Program-made: the position numbers and the translations under genes | Assembly (NCBI GenBank): GCA_964374095.1 | Contig: CAYJXJ010000015.1 | Location: forward strand, 1 to 43,436 | Direction: 5' to 3' | Source: CAYJXJ01 sp964374095 | GTDB lineage: Bacteria > Elusimicrobiota > Elusimicrobia > UBA1565 > UBA9628 | DNA length: 43,436 bases | Part shown: positions 22,292 to 29,122 of the stretch, piece by piece | Numbering within the stretch: the stretch's first letter is position 1 | Layout: every line of letters starts with the position of its first letter | Notes under the pieces: generated by a model | Databases searched by the model: none | The model's input: only the letters and a program-made list of their open reading frames with translations | Told to the model about the DNA's origin: nothing

Positions 22292-22298
22292 GCCTAAC
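22292..22298 (-). other. Integron core site at the start of the array
   Basis: GTTAGGC on the minus strand fits the GTTRRRY core cut by integron integrases and marks the 5' edge of the toxin-antitoxin cassette. The bases on its far side (22299-22335) contain a short TATGC/GCATA inverted repeat but no second RYYYAAC box. It may be attI, a truncated attC or a secondary insertion site. Confidence 0.55.
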
Positions 22299-22480
22299 AA
22301 CTGAGTATGCTGGGCGGCATAGCATGCAGCGAGCCTTTCACGAACCGACCCCGAGGCGATCCGCCGGGCTCAGCACGTCCTTGCCCCCGCGATTGAGCAC
22401 ATGCGTGTAGATCATGGTCGTGCGCAATCCAACGGGAAGTCGGCCGGTTCGTGGTTGATTTCGAGCGGGCCCGGGACCGC

Positions 22481-23794
22481 CTACTTGGCCGGCACCCGGC
22501 GCAGGTGCTTGAGCCGCTCGGCCAGGCGCTTTTCGTCGCCTTCCTCGCAGGGCTCGTAGAAGGCCTTGGGCTGGGGCATGTACTCTTGGGGGGTCCAATG
22601 GCCGGGGAAGTCGTGGGGGTACTTGTAGCCCTTGCCGTGTCCCCGGCTCTCGGCGTCGAGGTTGGCGTCGCGCAGGTGCAGAGGCACCTCGCGGGCCGGG
22701 CCGTCGCGCACCTCGGCGAGGGCGGCGTCGACGGCCAGGTAGGCCGAGTTGGACTTGCTTGCGCAGGCCAGGTAGATCGCGGCTTGGGAGAGCGGGATGC
22801 GGGCCTCGGGCATGCCCAAGACCTCGACGGCATGGAAGGCCGCCTGCGCCACGACCAGGGCCCGGAAATCGGCGTTGCCCACGTCCTCGGAGGCCGCGAT
22901 GAGCAGGCGCCGGGCGATGAAGCGCGGGTCCTCGCCCGCGTGGAGCATCTTGGCCATCCAGTAAAGCGCCGCGTCGGGGTCCGAGCCCCGCAGCGACTTG
23001 ATGAAGGCCGAGATGTGGTCGTAGTGGTCGTCGCCGCGCTTGTCGTAGCGCACCTGCCGCCGCCGAATGCATTCCTCGGCGACCGCCAACGATAGTTGGC
23101 GGTCGCCGTTCTTGTCCGGAATGATGGTGAGAGCGGCAAGCTCAAGCGCGTTTAGAAGTCTGCGTGCATCCCCCCCGGATGAGCGAACGAGGTGCGCCTC
23201 GGCGTCGGGGTTGATTTCGAGGTGCATTCTTCCCAACCCTCTCTCGGAGTCCGACAGAGCCCGCCGGAGGACGGCGCGGAGGTCGTCCTCCGAGAGGGGC
23301 AGGAACTCGAAAGCCGTGAACCGCGACATAAGCGCCGCGTTGACATAGAACGACGGGTTCTCGGTCGTCAGGCCGATGAGAATGACCTCGCCGCGCTCGA
23401 CCGAGGGCAGGAGCACGTCCTGCTGGGTTTTGTTGAAATGGTGGATCTCATCGACCAGAAGGAGAGTCTTCAGGCCCCGTCCGGCCCGGTCGAAGCGCGC
23501 CTGGTCGAGGGCTTTCTTGAGGTCGGCCACGCCCGAGGCGACCGCGTTGAGCTCGACCACGCGGGCGTTGGCGCGGGAGGCGATCAGGCGCGCCAGCGCG
23601 GTCTTGCCGCAGCCGGGCGGGCCGTAGAAGAGGGCCGAGTTGAAGGTTCCGGACTCGACCAGGCGCCGGAGCATTTTTCCAGGGCCGAGAATGCCCTCCT
23701 GGCCGGAAAAGTCCGAAAGGCGCGAGGGCGCCAGGCGCGCGGCCAGGGGCTGGCGGTCCGGCGGGACCGCGGTGGGGAAGAGCTCGGAGGTCAG
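22481..23794 (-). CDS. rarA: RarA/MgsA-type AAA+ recombination factor
   Basis: About 437 residues from a probable CTG start at 23794. The N-terminus LTSELFP...PLAARLAPSRLSDFSGQ and GILGPGK is the standard RarA opening and lies entirely before the first ATG (23674). Walker A is GPPGCGKT (residues 58-65), Walker B LLLVDEIHHF, sensor 1 GLTTENPSF, and the arginine-finger region ALMSRFTAFEF. The C-terminal tetramerisation domain includes YDKRGDDHYDHISAFIKSLRGSDPDAALYWMAKML. RarA acts at stalled replication forks together with SSB. The CTG overlaps the zapA stop as CTGA, mirroring the ATGA/GTGA overlaps of the genes upstream. Confidence 0.92.
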   Translation of the reverse strand: MTSELFPTAVPPDRQPLAARLAPSRLSDFSGQEGILGPGKMLRRLVESGTFNSALFYGPPGCGKTALARLIASRANARVVELNAVASGVADLKKALDQARFDRAGRGLKTLLLVDEIHHFNKTQQDVLLPSVERGEVILIGLTTENPSFYVNAALMSRFTAFEFLPLSEDDLRAVLRRALSDSERGLGRMHLEINPDAEAHLVRSSGGDARRLLNALELAALTIIPDKNGDRQLSLAVAEECIRRRQVRYDKRGDDHYDHISAFIKSLRGSDPDAALYWMAKMLHAGEDPRFIARRLLIAASEDVGNADFRALVVAQAAFHAVEVLGMPEARIPLSQAAIYLACASKSNSAYLAVDAALAEVRDGPAREVPLHLRDANLDAESRGHGKGYKYPHDFPGHWTPQEYMPQPKAFYEPCEEGDEKRLAERLKHLRRVPAK

Positions 23795-24084
23795 GAAGCG
23801 GCGCCGAGGGCGGCCTTGAGGGTGTGGGAGATCACTTCGAGCCGTTTCTCCGCGGCGAGACGGGCGTTTTCGTGCGCCTCGAGCAGGCGCTTGATCTCGG
23901 CGGCGTACTCGAGGGCCGTCAGTATGCCGAGCTTGGAGGAGTCGGGGATGCCGTATTTCTCCTCGATGGCGAGCATGCGTTTCTCGACGTCCTTGGCCAG
24001 CGCCACGATCTCAAAGGGTTGGAAGCCTTCCACCTCGACCGTGAGCTTTCGCTTCCTGACCTCGATCTCGATCTTCTCGTTCAT
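23791..24084 (-). CDS. zapA: Cell division protein ZapA
   Basis: The 97-residue protein matches ZapA. A short N-terminal globular part, EKIEIEVRKRKLTVEVEG, is followed by the conserved middle AKDVEKRMLAIEEKYGIPDSSKLGILTALEYAAEI, then a C-terminal coiled coil. ZapA tetramers bundle FtsZ filaments at midcell. It is sandwiched between a small coiled-coil gene and rarA by 4-base overlaps (ATGA upstream, CTGA downstream). A zapA gene just after pheT is also common elsewhere in bacteria. Confidence 0.85.
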   Translation of the reverse strand: MNEKIEIEVRKRKLTVEVEGFQPFEIVALAKDVEKRMLAIEEKYGIPDSSKLGILTALEYAAEIKRLLEAHENARLAAEKRLEVISHTLKAALGAAS

Positions 24085-24320
24085 AAGACCACTCCCTCGA
24101 GCTTCTGGGACAGGCGCTGCAGCCGGGCCTTGACCTTGACCTGGAGCCGGAGTCCCGCCTCGGCGCGCCTAATCTCCTCTTTAAGGCGCGCGCCCTCGGA
24201 CCGAAGCTTGGCATTCTCATCACGCAGGCGCCTCTGTTCGGAGGCCAGCTCGCGCAGCCGCGCCCCGCCCTCCTTGGCCAGGGCCTCGAGAGCCTTGAGC
24301 AGGTTCTGATCGATGATCAC
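24081..24320 (-). CDS. Small ZapB-like coiled-coil protein
   Basis: The 79-residue protein starts at GTG 24320, overlapping the pheT stop as GTGA. After a short lead (IIDQNLLKALEALAKEGG) it is one continuous coiled coil with heptads, LRELASEQRRLRDENAKLRS then EGARLKEEIRRAEAGLRLQV. Size and character match ZapB-type division proteins, and the next gene is zapA, whose product binds ZapB in gamma-proteobacteria. Coiled coils converge easily, so the name rests mainly on context. Its stop overlaps the zapA ATG. Confidence 0.7.
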   Translation of the reverse strand: MIIDQNLLKALEALAKEGGARLRELASEQRRLRDENAKLRSEGARLKEEIRRAEAGLRLQVKVKARLQRLSQKLEGVVL

Positions 24321-26692
24321 GAGCGCAGGCGCGCTTGGAAGCGCTCCTCCAGGGTCTTCAATATGCGGGCGATGGCGGCGTTCACCTCGTCGTCGGTGAG
24401 GGTGCGGTCGGGCCTGCCGAAGACCAGCCGCCACGTCAGGCTGCGCTGACCCTTCGGGACGCCCTTGCCGGTGTAGACGGCGATGAGTTCCACGTGCCGG
24501 AGCTCGGGGATATTGAGTCCGACGATCGACTCTTCCAGGTCGATGTAGGGCAAGCCCTCTCCGACGATGACGCAGACGTCGCGCCACGCGGTGGGAAAGG
24601 CGCCGAAGGGTTTGAAATGGGGGGGAACACGTCGCGCCGCTTTTATGGGCGCAAGGTCGATTTCGAAGGAGGCGATGGGCTGCTTGATCCCGTAGAGTCG
24701 AGCGAGTTTTGGATCAATGAGGCCGGCGGCGCCGATGGTCGATTCGCCGAGACGCAACGACCCGCAGGCCTTGGGATGAAATATCCCCGCCAGGGCGCCC
24801 TCGATCGGCGCCCAATTCAACCCCTTGAAACCGAAGAGAAGCTCAAGCGCGGCGAATTTGGCGTCAAAGAATCCGGCGGGAGAGAGGGGCCTGGACCAAT
24901 GAACTGGAGCGGTTAGCCCTGCGATGGCGCCCGCAACGCAATGCGCCTCGACGATTTTCTGGGCCTTATGGATGAAGACGCTGCCGATCTCGAAAAGACG
25001 AACGGAATCGGCTTGGGCGTTGAGGTTGCGCGCCGTCGCCTTCAGTAGCCCGAAGAGCAGGCTTGGCCGCAAATGGGTCCATTCTTCCGTGATGGGGTTG
25101 GCTAAACTGACGCGTAACGAGGGAGGCCAAGCGGCCGTCTCGAGTTCGGCGGCAGAGACGAAGTCATAAGAGTAGGTTTCGAAAAGACCCGCGCCGATGA
25201 GGCGCGCGCGCGCCCAGGTTGTGGCGCGGGCCGATGCGAGAACCGCGCGGGGCCGCAGCGTCACCGTCGGCACGGTGGCGGGCAGGTTCTCGAAGCCAAC
25301 CAGCCGCGCGGTCTCCTCGGCAAGGTCCCAGGCCGTGGCGAGGTCACGGCGGTGGCTGGGGGGCGTCACGACCAACTCATCCCTTTCCTGGGAAACGACG
25401 CAGACCGCAGCGAGCTTGCTTTCGACCTCCCCGTTAGAAAGGGAGGACCCGAGTATTTCGTTGATGCGACTCGCGGCGATTCGGATGGGGGTGGGCTTCT
25501 CGGGTCGGGGATAGAGGTCGAAAGGCTGGGAGGCTCGGACCGGCTTGCGGGAGGCCTGCCGGATCAGCGAGATCGCAAGATTTGAGGCGTCCGGGACCGA
25601 CGCCGGATCGCAGCCGCGCTCAAAACGGTAGGAAGAGTCCGAGCGCAGGCCGAGCTTGCGCGAAGACCGGCGCACCACCCCCGGGGCGAAGTTGGCGCTT
25701 TCAAGGAAGACCCGGCGGGTCGCGGCGCAGACCGCGCTCTGCGAGCCCCCCATCACGCCGGCCACGGCGACGGGGCGCTTGGTGTCGGCGATGACGAGGC
25801 AGCCGCCGTCGAGCTCGTAGTCCCGTCCGTCTAGGGCGGCGATGCTCTCCGCGGGCCTGGCCCAACGCACGGCGATTTTTCCGCCTTCGATCTTGTCGAA
25901 GTCGAAGGCGTGCAAAGGTTGGCCCAGGTCCATGAGGACGTAGTTGGTGACGTCGACGATGTTGTTGATCGGGCGGAGACCGACCGCGGTCAACCGCGCG
26001 GCAAGCCAACCCGGGCTCGGTCCGACCTGGACCTCCGATAGCAGGCGCCCAAGGTAGCGGGGGCATGCTTTAGAGTCGGCAACCTCCACCCAGGGACAAT
26101 CCCCCTGCGCGTGGAGGCTGTCGATCGGCCGGGATTTTACCGGGATTCCCAAAGCGGCGGCCAGTTCGCGCGCCAGGCCGTGGTGTGAGAGGCAGTCCGG
26201 ACGGTTGGGCGTGACCTCGACATCGAGGACCGAGTCGCCCGAGCCGAAGAGCTCCGCGACGTTTCGCCCCAGGGCGACGGCGGGATCGAGTATGAGGATG
26301 CCGGCGGCGTCGCCGTTGGTCCCAAGCTCGGCGGTGGAGCAGAGCATGCCCTGGGATTCCACGCCGCGGATCTTGGCCGCTTCGATCTTTCCTCCGGGGA
26401 GCGTGGCCCCCAACCGGGCCAGGGGGACTCTTTGTCCCACGGCGATGTTGGTCGCCCCGCAGACCACGGAGTAGGTGGCCGAGCCGTCGCTTACACGGCA
26501 CAGCGAAAGCCGGTCGGCGTTCGGGTGCTTGCCGATCTCGAGGATTTCGGCCGCCACCACGCCGGAGAAGGAAGGGCCGAGCCTCTCGATGGAGGACACC
26601 TCAAGGCCCAAGCTCTGCAGACGCGGGACCAGTTCGCCGGGCTCCGCCGGGAGCGCGATATGCTGCTTAAGCCATTCCCACGATATCTTCAT
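24317..26692 (-). CDS. pheT: Phenylalanine-tRNA ligase beta subunit
   Basis: This 791-residue protein is PheT of full length. Its domains in order: MKISWEWLKQHI opening; the OB-fold tRNA-binding domain VVAAEILEIGKHPNADRLSLCRV...VVCGATNI (~44-100); the B3/B4 editing domain with LGLRSDSSYRFERGCDP near 350; the B5 domain; a class II core-like region; and a C-terminal ferredoxin-fold anticodon-binding domain (FPTAWRDVCVIVGEGLPY ... GQRSLTWRLVFGRPDRTLTDDEV). With PheS it forms the heterotetramer that charges tRNA-Phe. It overlaps pheS by 26 bases upstream and a coiled-coil gene by 4 downstream. Confidence 0.97.
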   Translation of the reverse strand: MKISWEWLKQHIALPAEPGELVPRLQSLGLEVSSIERLGPSFSGVVAAEILEIGKHPNADRLSLCRVSDGSATYSVVCGATNIAVGQRVPLARLGATLPGGKIEAAKIRGVESQGMLCSTAELGTNGDAAGILILDPAVALGRNVAELFGSGDSVLDVEVTPNRPDCLSHHGLARELAAALGIPVKSRPIDSLHAQGDCPWVEVADSKACPRYLGRLLSEVQVGPSPGWLAARLTAVGLRPINNIVDVTNYVLMDLGQPLHAFDFDKIEGGKIAVRWARPAESIAALDGRDYELDGGCLVIADTKRPVAVAGVMGGSQSAVCAATRRVFLESANFAPGVVRRSSRKLGLRSDSSYRFERGCDPASVPDASNLAISLIRQASRKPVRASQPFDLYPRPEKPTPIRIAASRINEILGSSLSNGEVESKLAAVCVVSQERDELVVTPPSHRRDLATAWDLAEETARLVGFENLPATVPTVTLRPRAVLASARATTWARARLIGAGLFETYSYDFVSAAELETAAWPPSLRVSLANPITEEWTHLRPSLLFGLLKATARNLNAQADSVRLFEIGSVFIHKAQKIVEAHCVAGAIAGLTAPVHWSRPLSPAGFFDAKFAALELLFGFKGLNWAPIEGALAGIFHPKACGSLRLGESTIGAAGLIDPKLARLYGIKQPIASFEIDLAPIKAARRVPPHFKPFGAFPTAWRDVCVIVGEGLPYIDLEESIVGLNIPELRHVELIAVYTGKGVPKGQRSLTWRLVFGRPDRTLTDDEVNAAIARILKTLEERFQARLRS

Positions 26693-27734
26693 CGAATTGG
26701 CGCAGGAACCGGAGGTCGCCTTCGTAGAAATGCCGGATGTCGTCGATGCCGTACTTGATCATGGCCAGGCGCTCGACGCCCATGCCGAAGGCGAAGCCCG
26801 ACCACTGCCCCGGGTCCAGGTTCACGGCGCGAAATACATTGGGGTTGACGACGCCCGCGCCCATCATTTCGATCCAGCCGGAGCGCTTGCACACCCCGCA
26901 GCCCGATCCCGAGCAGAACAGGCAGCTCACGTCCACCTCGGCGGAGGGCTCGGTGAATGGAAAATACGACGGCCTAAACCGAGTCTGGGTGGCCGGTCCC
27001 AGGAGCGCCTTCATGAACTCGGCGAGCGTCCCCTTGAGATCGGCGAAGGTGACCCGGCGGTCCACCCACAGGCCTTCGACCTGATGGAAGATGGCCGAAT
27101 GCGTCGCGTCCACCTGGTCATGCCGGAAGACCCGGCCCGGGCAGATGAGGCGCAGGGGGGCGCCGCGTTTTTCCATCTCGCGGATTTGAACCGGAGAGGT
27201 ATGCGTGCGCAGGAGCAGGGGCAGGTCCTTGAGGTAAAAGGTGTCGTGCATGTCCCGCGCGGGATGATCCTCGGGGACGTTCAAGGCCGAAAAGTTGTAG
27301 CGGTCGGTCTCGATAAGGGGGCCCTCGGCGCACTCGAAGCCCATAAGCGAGAGGATGCGCACGATCTCGTCCTGGATGAGGGTCAGCGGGTGGAGTCGCC
27401 CTCGGCGCGGGGGGGCGGCGGGGAGGGTCAGGTCCTCGCAACCTTCGGGGAGGGAGAGGTCTTGCCCGGCCTCGAGCATGGCCTGACGCCGCGCGATCCG
27501 GCCTTCTAAGAGCTCTTTTTCCCGCTGGGCCTTGGGGCCGAGGGTCTTCCTATCTTTGAGGGAAAGATCCTTTAGAGATTTAAGCAGCTTGTTGAGCTGC
27601 CCGTTTCGTCCGAGAAATCGGACTCGGATCGCGTCGAGGTCGGCGGGTGTGGATGCGTTCTCGACCGGGGCGCCGCGGGCCGCGGCGCTGACCGCTTCGA
27701 AGGCCGCCGTCCAGTCCGCCGGATCCCGGGACAT
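26667..27734 (-). CDS. pheS: Phenylalanine-tRNA ligase alpha subunit
   Basis: The 355-residue protein has an N-terminal coiled coil (RFLGRNGQLNKLLKSLKDL) that contacts tRNA, then the class II core. Motif 1 is around HPLTLIQDEIVRILSLMGF, motif 2 is GRVFRHDQVDATHSAIFHQVEG, and motif 3 is GFAFGMGVERLAMIKYGIDD. A Cys cluster (CLFCSGSGCGVCK) just before WIEMMGAG could hold a metal, as in many PheS proteins. The ATG is 19 bases after rplT. It is part of the infC-rpmI-rplT-pheS-pheT operon. Confidence 0.97.
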   Translation of the reverse strand: MSRDPADWTAAFEAVSAAARGAPVENASTPADLDAIRVRFLGRNGQLNKLLKSLKDLSLKDRKTLGPKAQREKELLEGRIARRQAMLEAGQDLSLPEGCEDLTLPAAPPRRGRLHPLTLIQDEIVRILSLMGFECAEGPLIETDRYNFSALNVPEDHPARDMHDTFYLKDLPLLLRTHTSPVQIREMEKRGAPLRLICPGRVFRHDQVDATHSAIFHQVEGLWVDRRVTFADLKGTLAEFMKALLGPATQTRFRPSYFPFTEPSAEVDVSCLFCSGSGCGVCKRSGWIEMMGAGVVNPNVFRAVNLDPGQWSGFAFGMGVERLAMIKYGIDDIRHFYEGDLRFLRQFDEDIVGMA

Positions 27735-27753
27735 GGCGGGGCCGCTCGCGGCC

Positions 27754-28110
27754 CTAGGCCGCGGCCGCCACGCGGGAGATCTCGACGAGCTTCTGGAAGG
27801 AAGCCTGATCGCGCACCGCCATCTCCGAGAGGATTTTGCGGTTGAGCTCGACGCCGGCCTTCTTTAAGCCCGCCATAAAGCGGCTGTAGGTCGTGTCGGC
27901 CTGGCGGCAAGCCGCGTTGATGCGCGTGATCCAGAGCCTTCGGAAATCGCCCTTGCGGTCCTTGCGTCCCACGTAGGCCATGGCCAGGGACTTGTCGAGT
28001 TGCTGCTGGACCATGCGCCACTTGCGGCTCTTATCGCTGTAGAAGCCCTTGGCGAGGCGGAACTTCTTCTTTTTGTGGCGGCGCGTCGTGACGCCGGATT
28101 TAATTCTCAC
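27754..28110 (-). CDS. rplT: Ribosomal protein L20
   Basis: The 118-residue protein matches L20: the basic N-terminal arm RIKSGVTTRRHKKKKFRLAKGFY, which threads into 23S rRNA during 50S assembly, then DRKGDFRRLWITRINAACRQ and the C-terminal globular domain. The start is GTG 28110, with a GGAAA Shine-Dalgarno-like stretch just before it. In many bacteria L20 represses the translation of its own operon. No separate L20 mimic was identified in the gaps here. Confidence 0.97.
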   Translation of the reverse strand: MRIKSGVTTRRHKKKKFRLAKGFYSDKSRKWRMVQQQLDKSLAMAYVGRKDRKGDFRRLWITRINAACRQADTTYSRFMAGLKKAGVELNRKILSEMAVRDQASFQKLVEISRVAAAA

Positions 28111-28129
28111 GGTTTCCGTTGGTCATGGC

Positions 28130-28327
28130 TTAGGCGTAAGGCAGGAAGCGTTCTAAAATCTTGCCTGCGGTGTTGTTGAGAGTGTTCTTGGTGCCGCGCC
28201 GGCGCGCCGTTGAGTCTCTCTGGGGCGTCAGGAGGTGGCGGCAGCCCGCGCGGGCGTGCCGCCATTTGCCTCCGCCGGACTTGCGGAAGCGCTTCTTGGC
28301 GCCGCTGTGGCTCTTCATTTTTGGCAT
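28130..28327 (-). CDS. rpmI: Ribosomal protein L35
   Basis: The 65-residue, strongly basic protein is L35: PKMKSHSGAKKRFRKSGGGK, then HLLTPQRDSTARRRG and the C-terminal RFLPYA. A GAGGAA Shine-Dalgarno sequence lies inside the end of infC, 6-7 bases before the ATG. It sits 2 bases after infC and 19 before rplT. Confidence 0.97.
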   Translation of the reverse strand: MPKMKSHSGAKKRFRKSGGGKWRHARAGCRHLLTPQRDSTARRRGTKNTLNNTAGKILERFLPYA

Positions 28328-28329
28328 AG

Positions 28330-28860
28330 CTACTTCCTCGGCACGAGAGTCATCATCATCCGGTTGCGGTCCGTCATGGGGTCGGCCTCCGGCACCGCGA
28401 TGGCCGTGAGCCTGTCCCGAATCTGAAGGAGAAGTTTAAGGCCCAGGTCGCGGTGCTGCATCTCGCGGCCCCGGAAGACCAGCGTGATGCGGACCTTGTC
28501 GTGCTCCTCGATGAACTCCGTGACATGCTTGAGTTTAACATCCAGATCATGCGCCCCGATGTTCGGCCGAAGCCGGACTTCCTTCAGCAGGCCGGACTTC
28601 TGATGCTTGCGCGACTCCCGGTCCCGCTTTTCCTGCTCGTAGCGGAACTTCGAGTAGTCGAGGATCTTGCACACCGGGGGGTTGGCCTGCGGAGCGACCT
28701 CGATAAGGTCGAGCCCCCGGGTGCGCGCGATCGAAAGCGCCTCGGCGAGGTACTTAATCCCTAACTGAGTCCCGTCGTTGTCGATCAGTCGGACCTGGCT
28801 GGCCCGGATCCCGGTATTGATCCGCGGCTGGCCATGGGCCTTGGGGTCGTATCTATTTAT
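28330..28860 (-). CDS. infC: Translation initiation factor IF-3
   Basis: About 176 residues from a probable ATA start at 28860. The N domain RINTGIRASQVRLIDNDGTQ, then LGIKYLAEALSIARTRGLDL, is followed by the linker YSKFRYEQEKRDRESRK and the C domain EVRLRPNIGAHDLDVKLKHV...KVRITLVFRGREM. No ATG, GTG or TTG lies upstream of the conserved N domain in frame; the first GTG (28674) falls inside it. ATA 28860 gives 12 residues before RINTGIR, as in other IF-3 proteins, and AGAGG lies 10 bases upstream. Non-canonical infC starts are known to allow autorepression, since IF-3 rejects weak start codons. ATC 28821 is the main alternative. Confidence 0.93.
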   Translation of the reverse strand: MNRYDPKAHGQPRINTGIRASQVRLIDNDGTQLGIKYLAEALSIARTRGLDLIEVAPQANPPVCKILDYSKFRYEQEKRDRESRKHQKSGLLKEVRLRPNIGAHDLDVKLKHVTEFIEEHDKVRITLVFRGREMQHRDLGLKLLLQIRDRLTAIAVPEADPMTDRNRMMMTLVPRK

Positions 28861-28886
28861 AGGGAAGTAGCCTCTAGAGACGCTCG

Positions 28887-28911
28887 CGGCGGCCGAGAAC
28901 TACGGCCGCCG
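28887..28911 (-). promoter_or_regulatory. 5'-terminal hairpin of the infC operon mRNA
   Basis: CGGCGGCCG and CGGCCGCCG form a perfect 9-bp GC-only stem around a 7-base loop. The predicted transcription start (about 28911) coincides with the first base of the stem. There is no T tract, so it is not a terminator. It probably protects the mRNA or controls infC translation. Confidence 0.6.
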
Positions 28912-28917
28912 GAGAGA

Positions 28918-28946
28918 ATATTACCAATAATGGGGGCCGGCGTCAA
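28918..28946 (-). promoter_or_regulatory. Sigma70 promoter of the infC-rarA operon
   Basis: On the minus strand: TTGACG (28946-28941), a 17-base spacer and TAATAT (28923-28918). The leader to the infC start is about 50 bases, much longer than for the leaderless genes around. No further promoter is obvious before rarA. Confidence 0.75.
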
Positions 28947-28987
28947 TGGCGGGCGGGCCCCGTCAATTCCGATCCAGACCCCAATCC

Positions 28988-29037
28988 GAGGCGCCGGGTG
29001 AGCTCGGTCCAGGACCGAGTTCCCGTCGGTTGCGATA
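28988..29037 (-). repeat. Dispersed palindromic repeat, copy 2
   Basis: The reverse complement of these ~50 bases matches 13091-13140. The central dyad (29001-29021, GCTCGGTCC and GGACCGAGT arms) is kept, with one wobble. It lies between the divergent infC promoter and the MFS gene, about 40 bases upstream of the infC -35. Confidence 0.75.
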
Positions 29038-29122
29038 GCGCCGGCCCCACGGGCCCATTGCCGCCGCCTGCGTGGGACCTTGGTCCCTGTCGCGTCGCGG
29101 CGCAATTGAGTTGAATCTAACC

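Larger units (their letters stand above)
20534..22298 (-). mobile_element. Integron gene-cassette array (no integrase in window)
   Basis: Three attC-type sites, evenly oriented on the minus strand, divide this segment into cassettes. In order of transcription: a BrnT-like toxin-antitoxin cassette (22297-21610), a 206-bp cassette with at most a 54-residue ORF (21609-21404), a secreted SH3-like gene cassette (21403-20748) and a GNAT remnant. A GTTAGGC core site opens the array at 22298. Base composition drops clearly relative to the surrounding chromosome. No intI gene is visible within 20 kb on either side, so this is either the distal part of a chromosomal integron or a cluster of attC sites lacking an integrase. 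Confidence 0.85.

Noticed and set aside
22299..22340. A complete fourth attC or attI upstream of the toxin cassette
   Set aside because: Only the GTTAGGC core and a short 5-bp inverted repeat are present. No partner RYYYAAC box was found.
22294..23145. 283-codon Ser/Arg/Thr-rich ORF on the minus strand
   Set aside because: Out-of-frame shadow of rarA running on into the array edge, with no promoter or domain.
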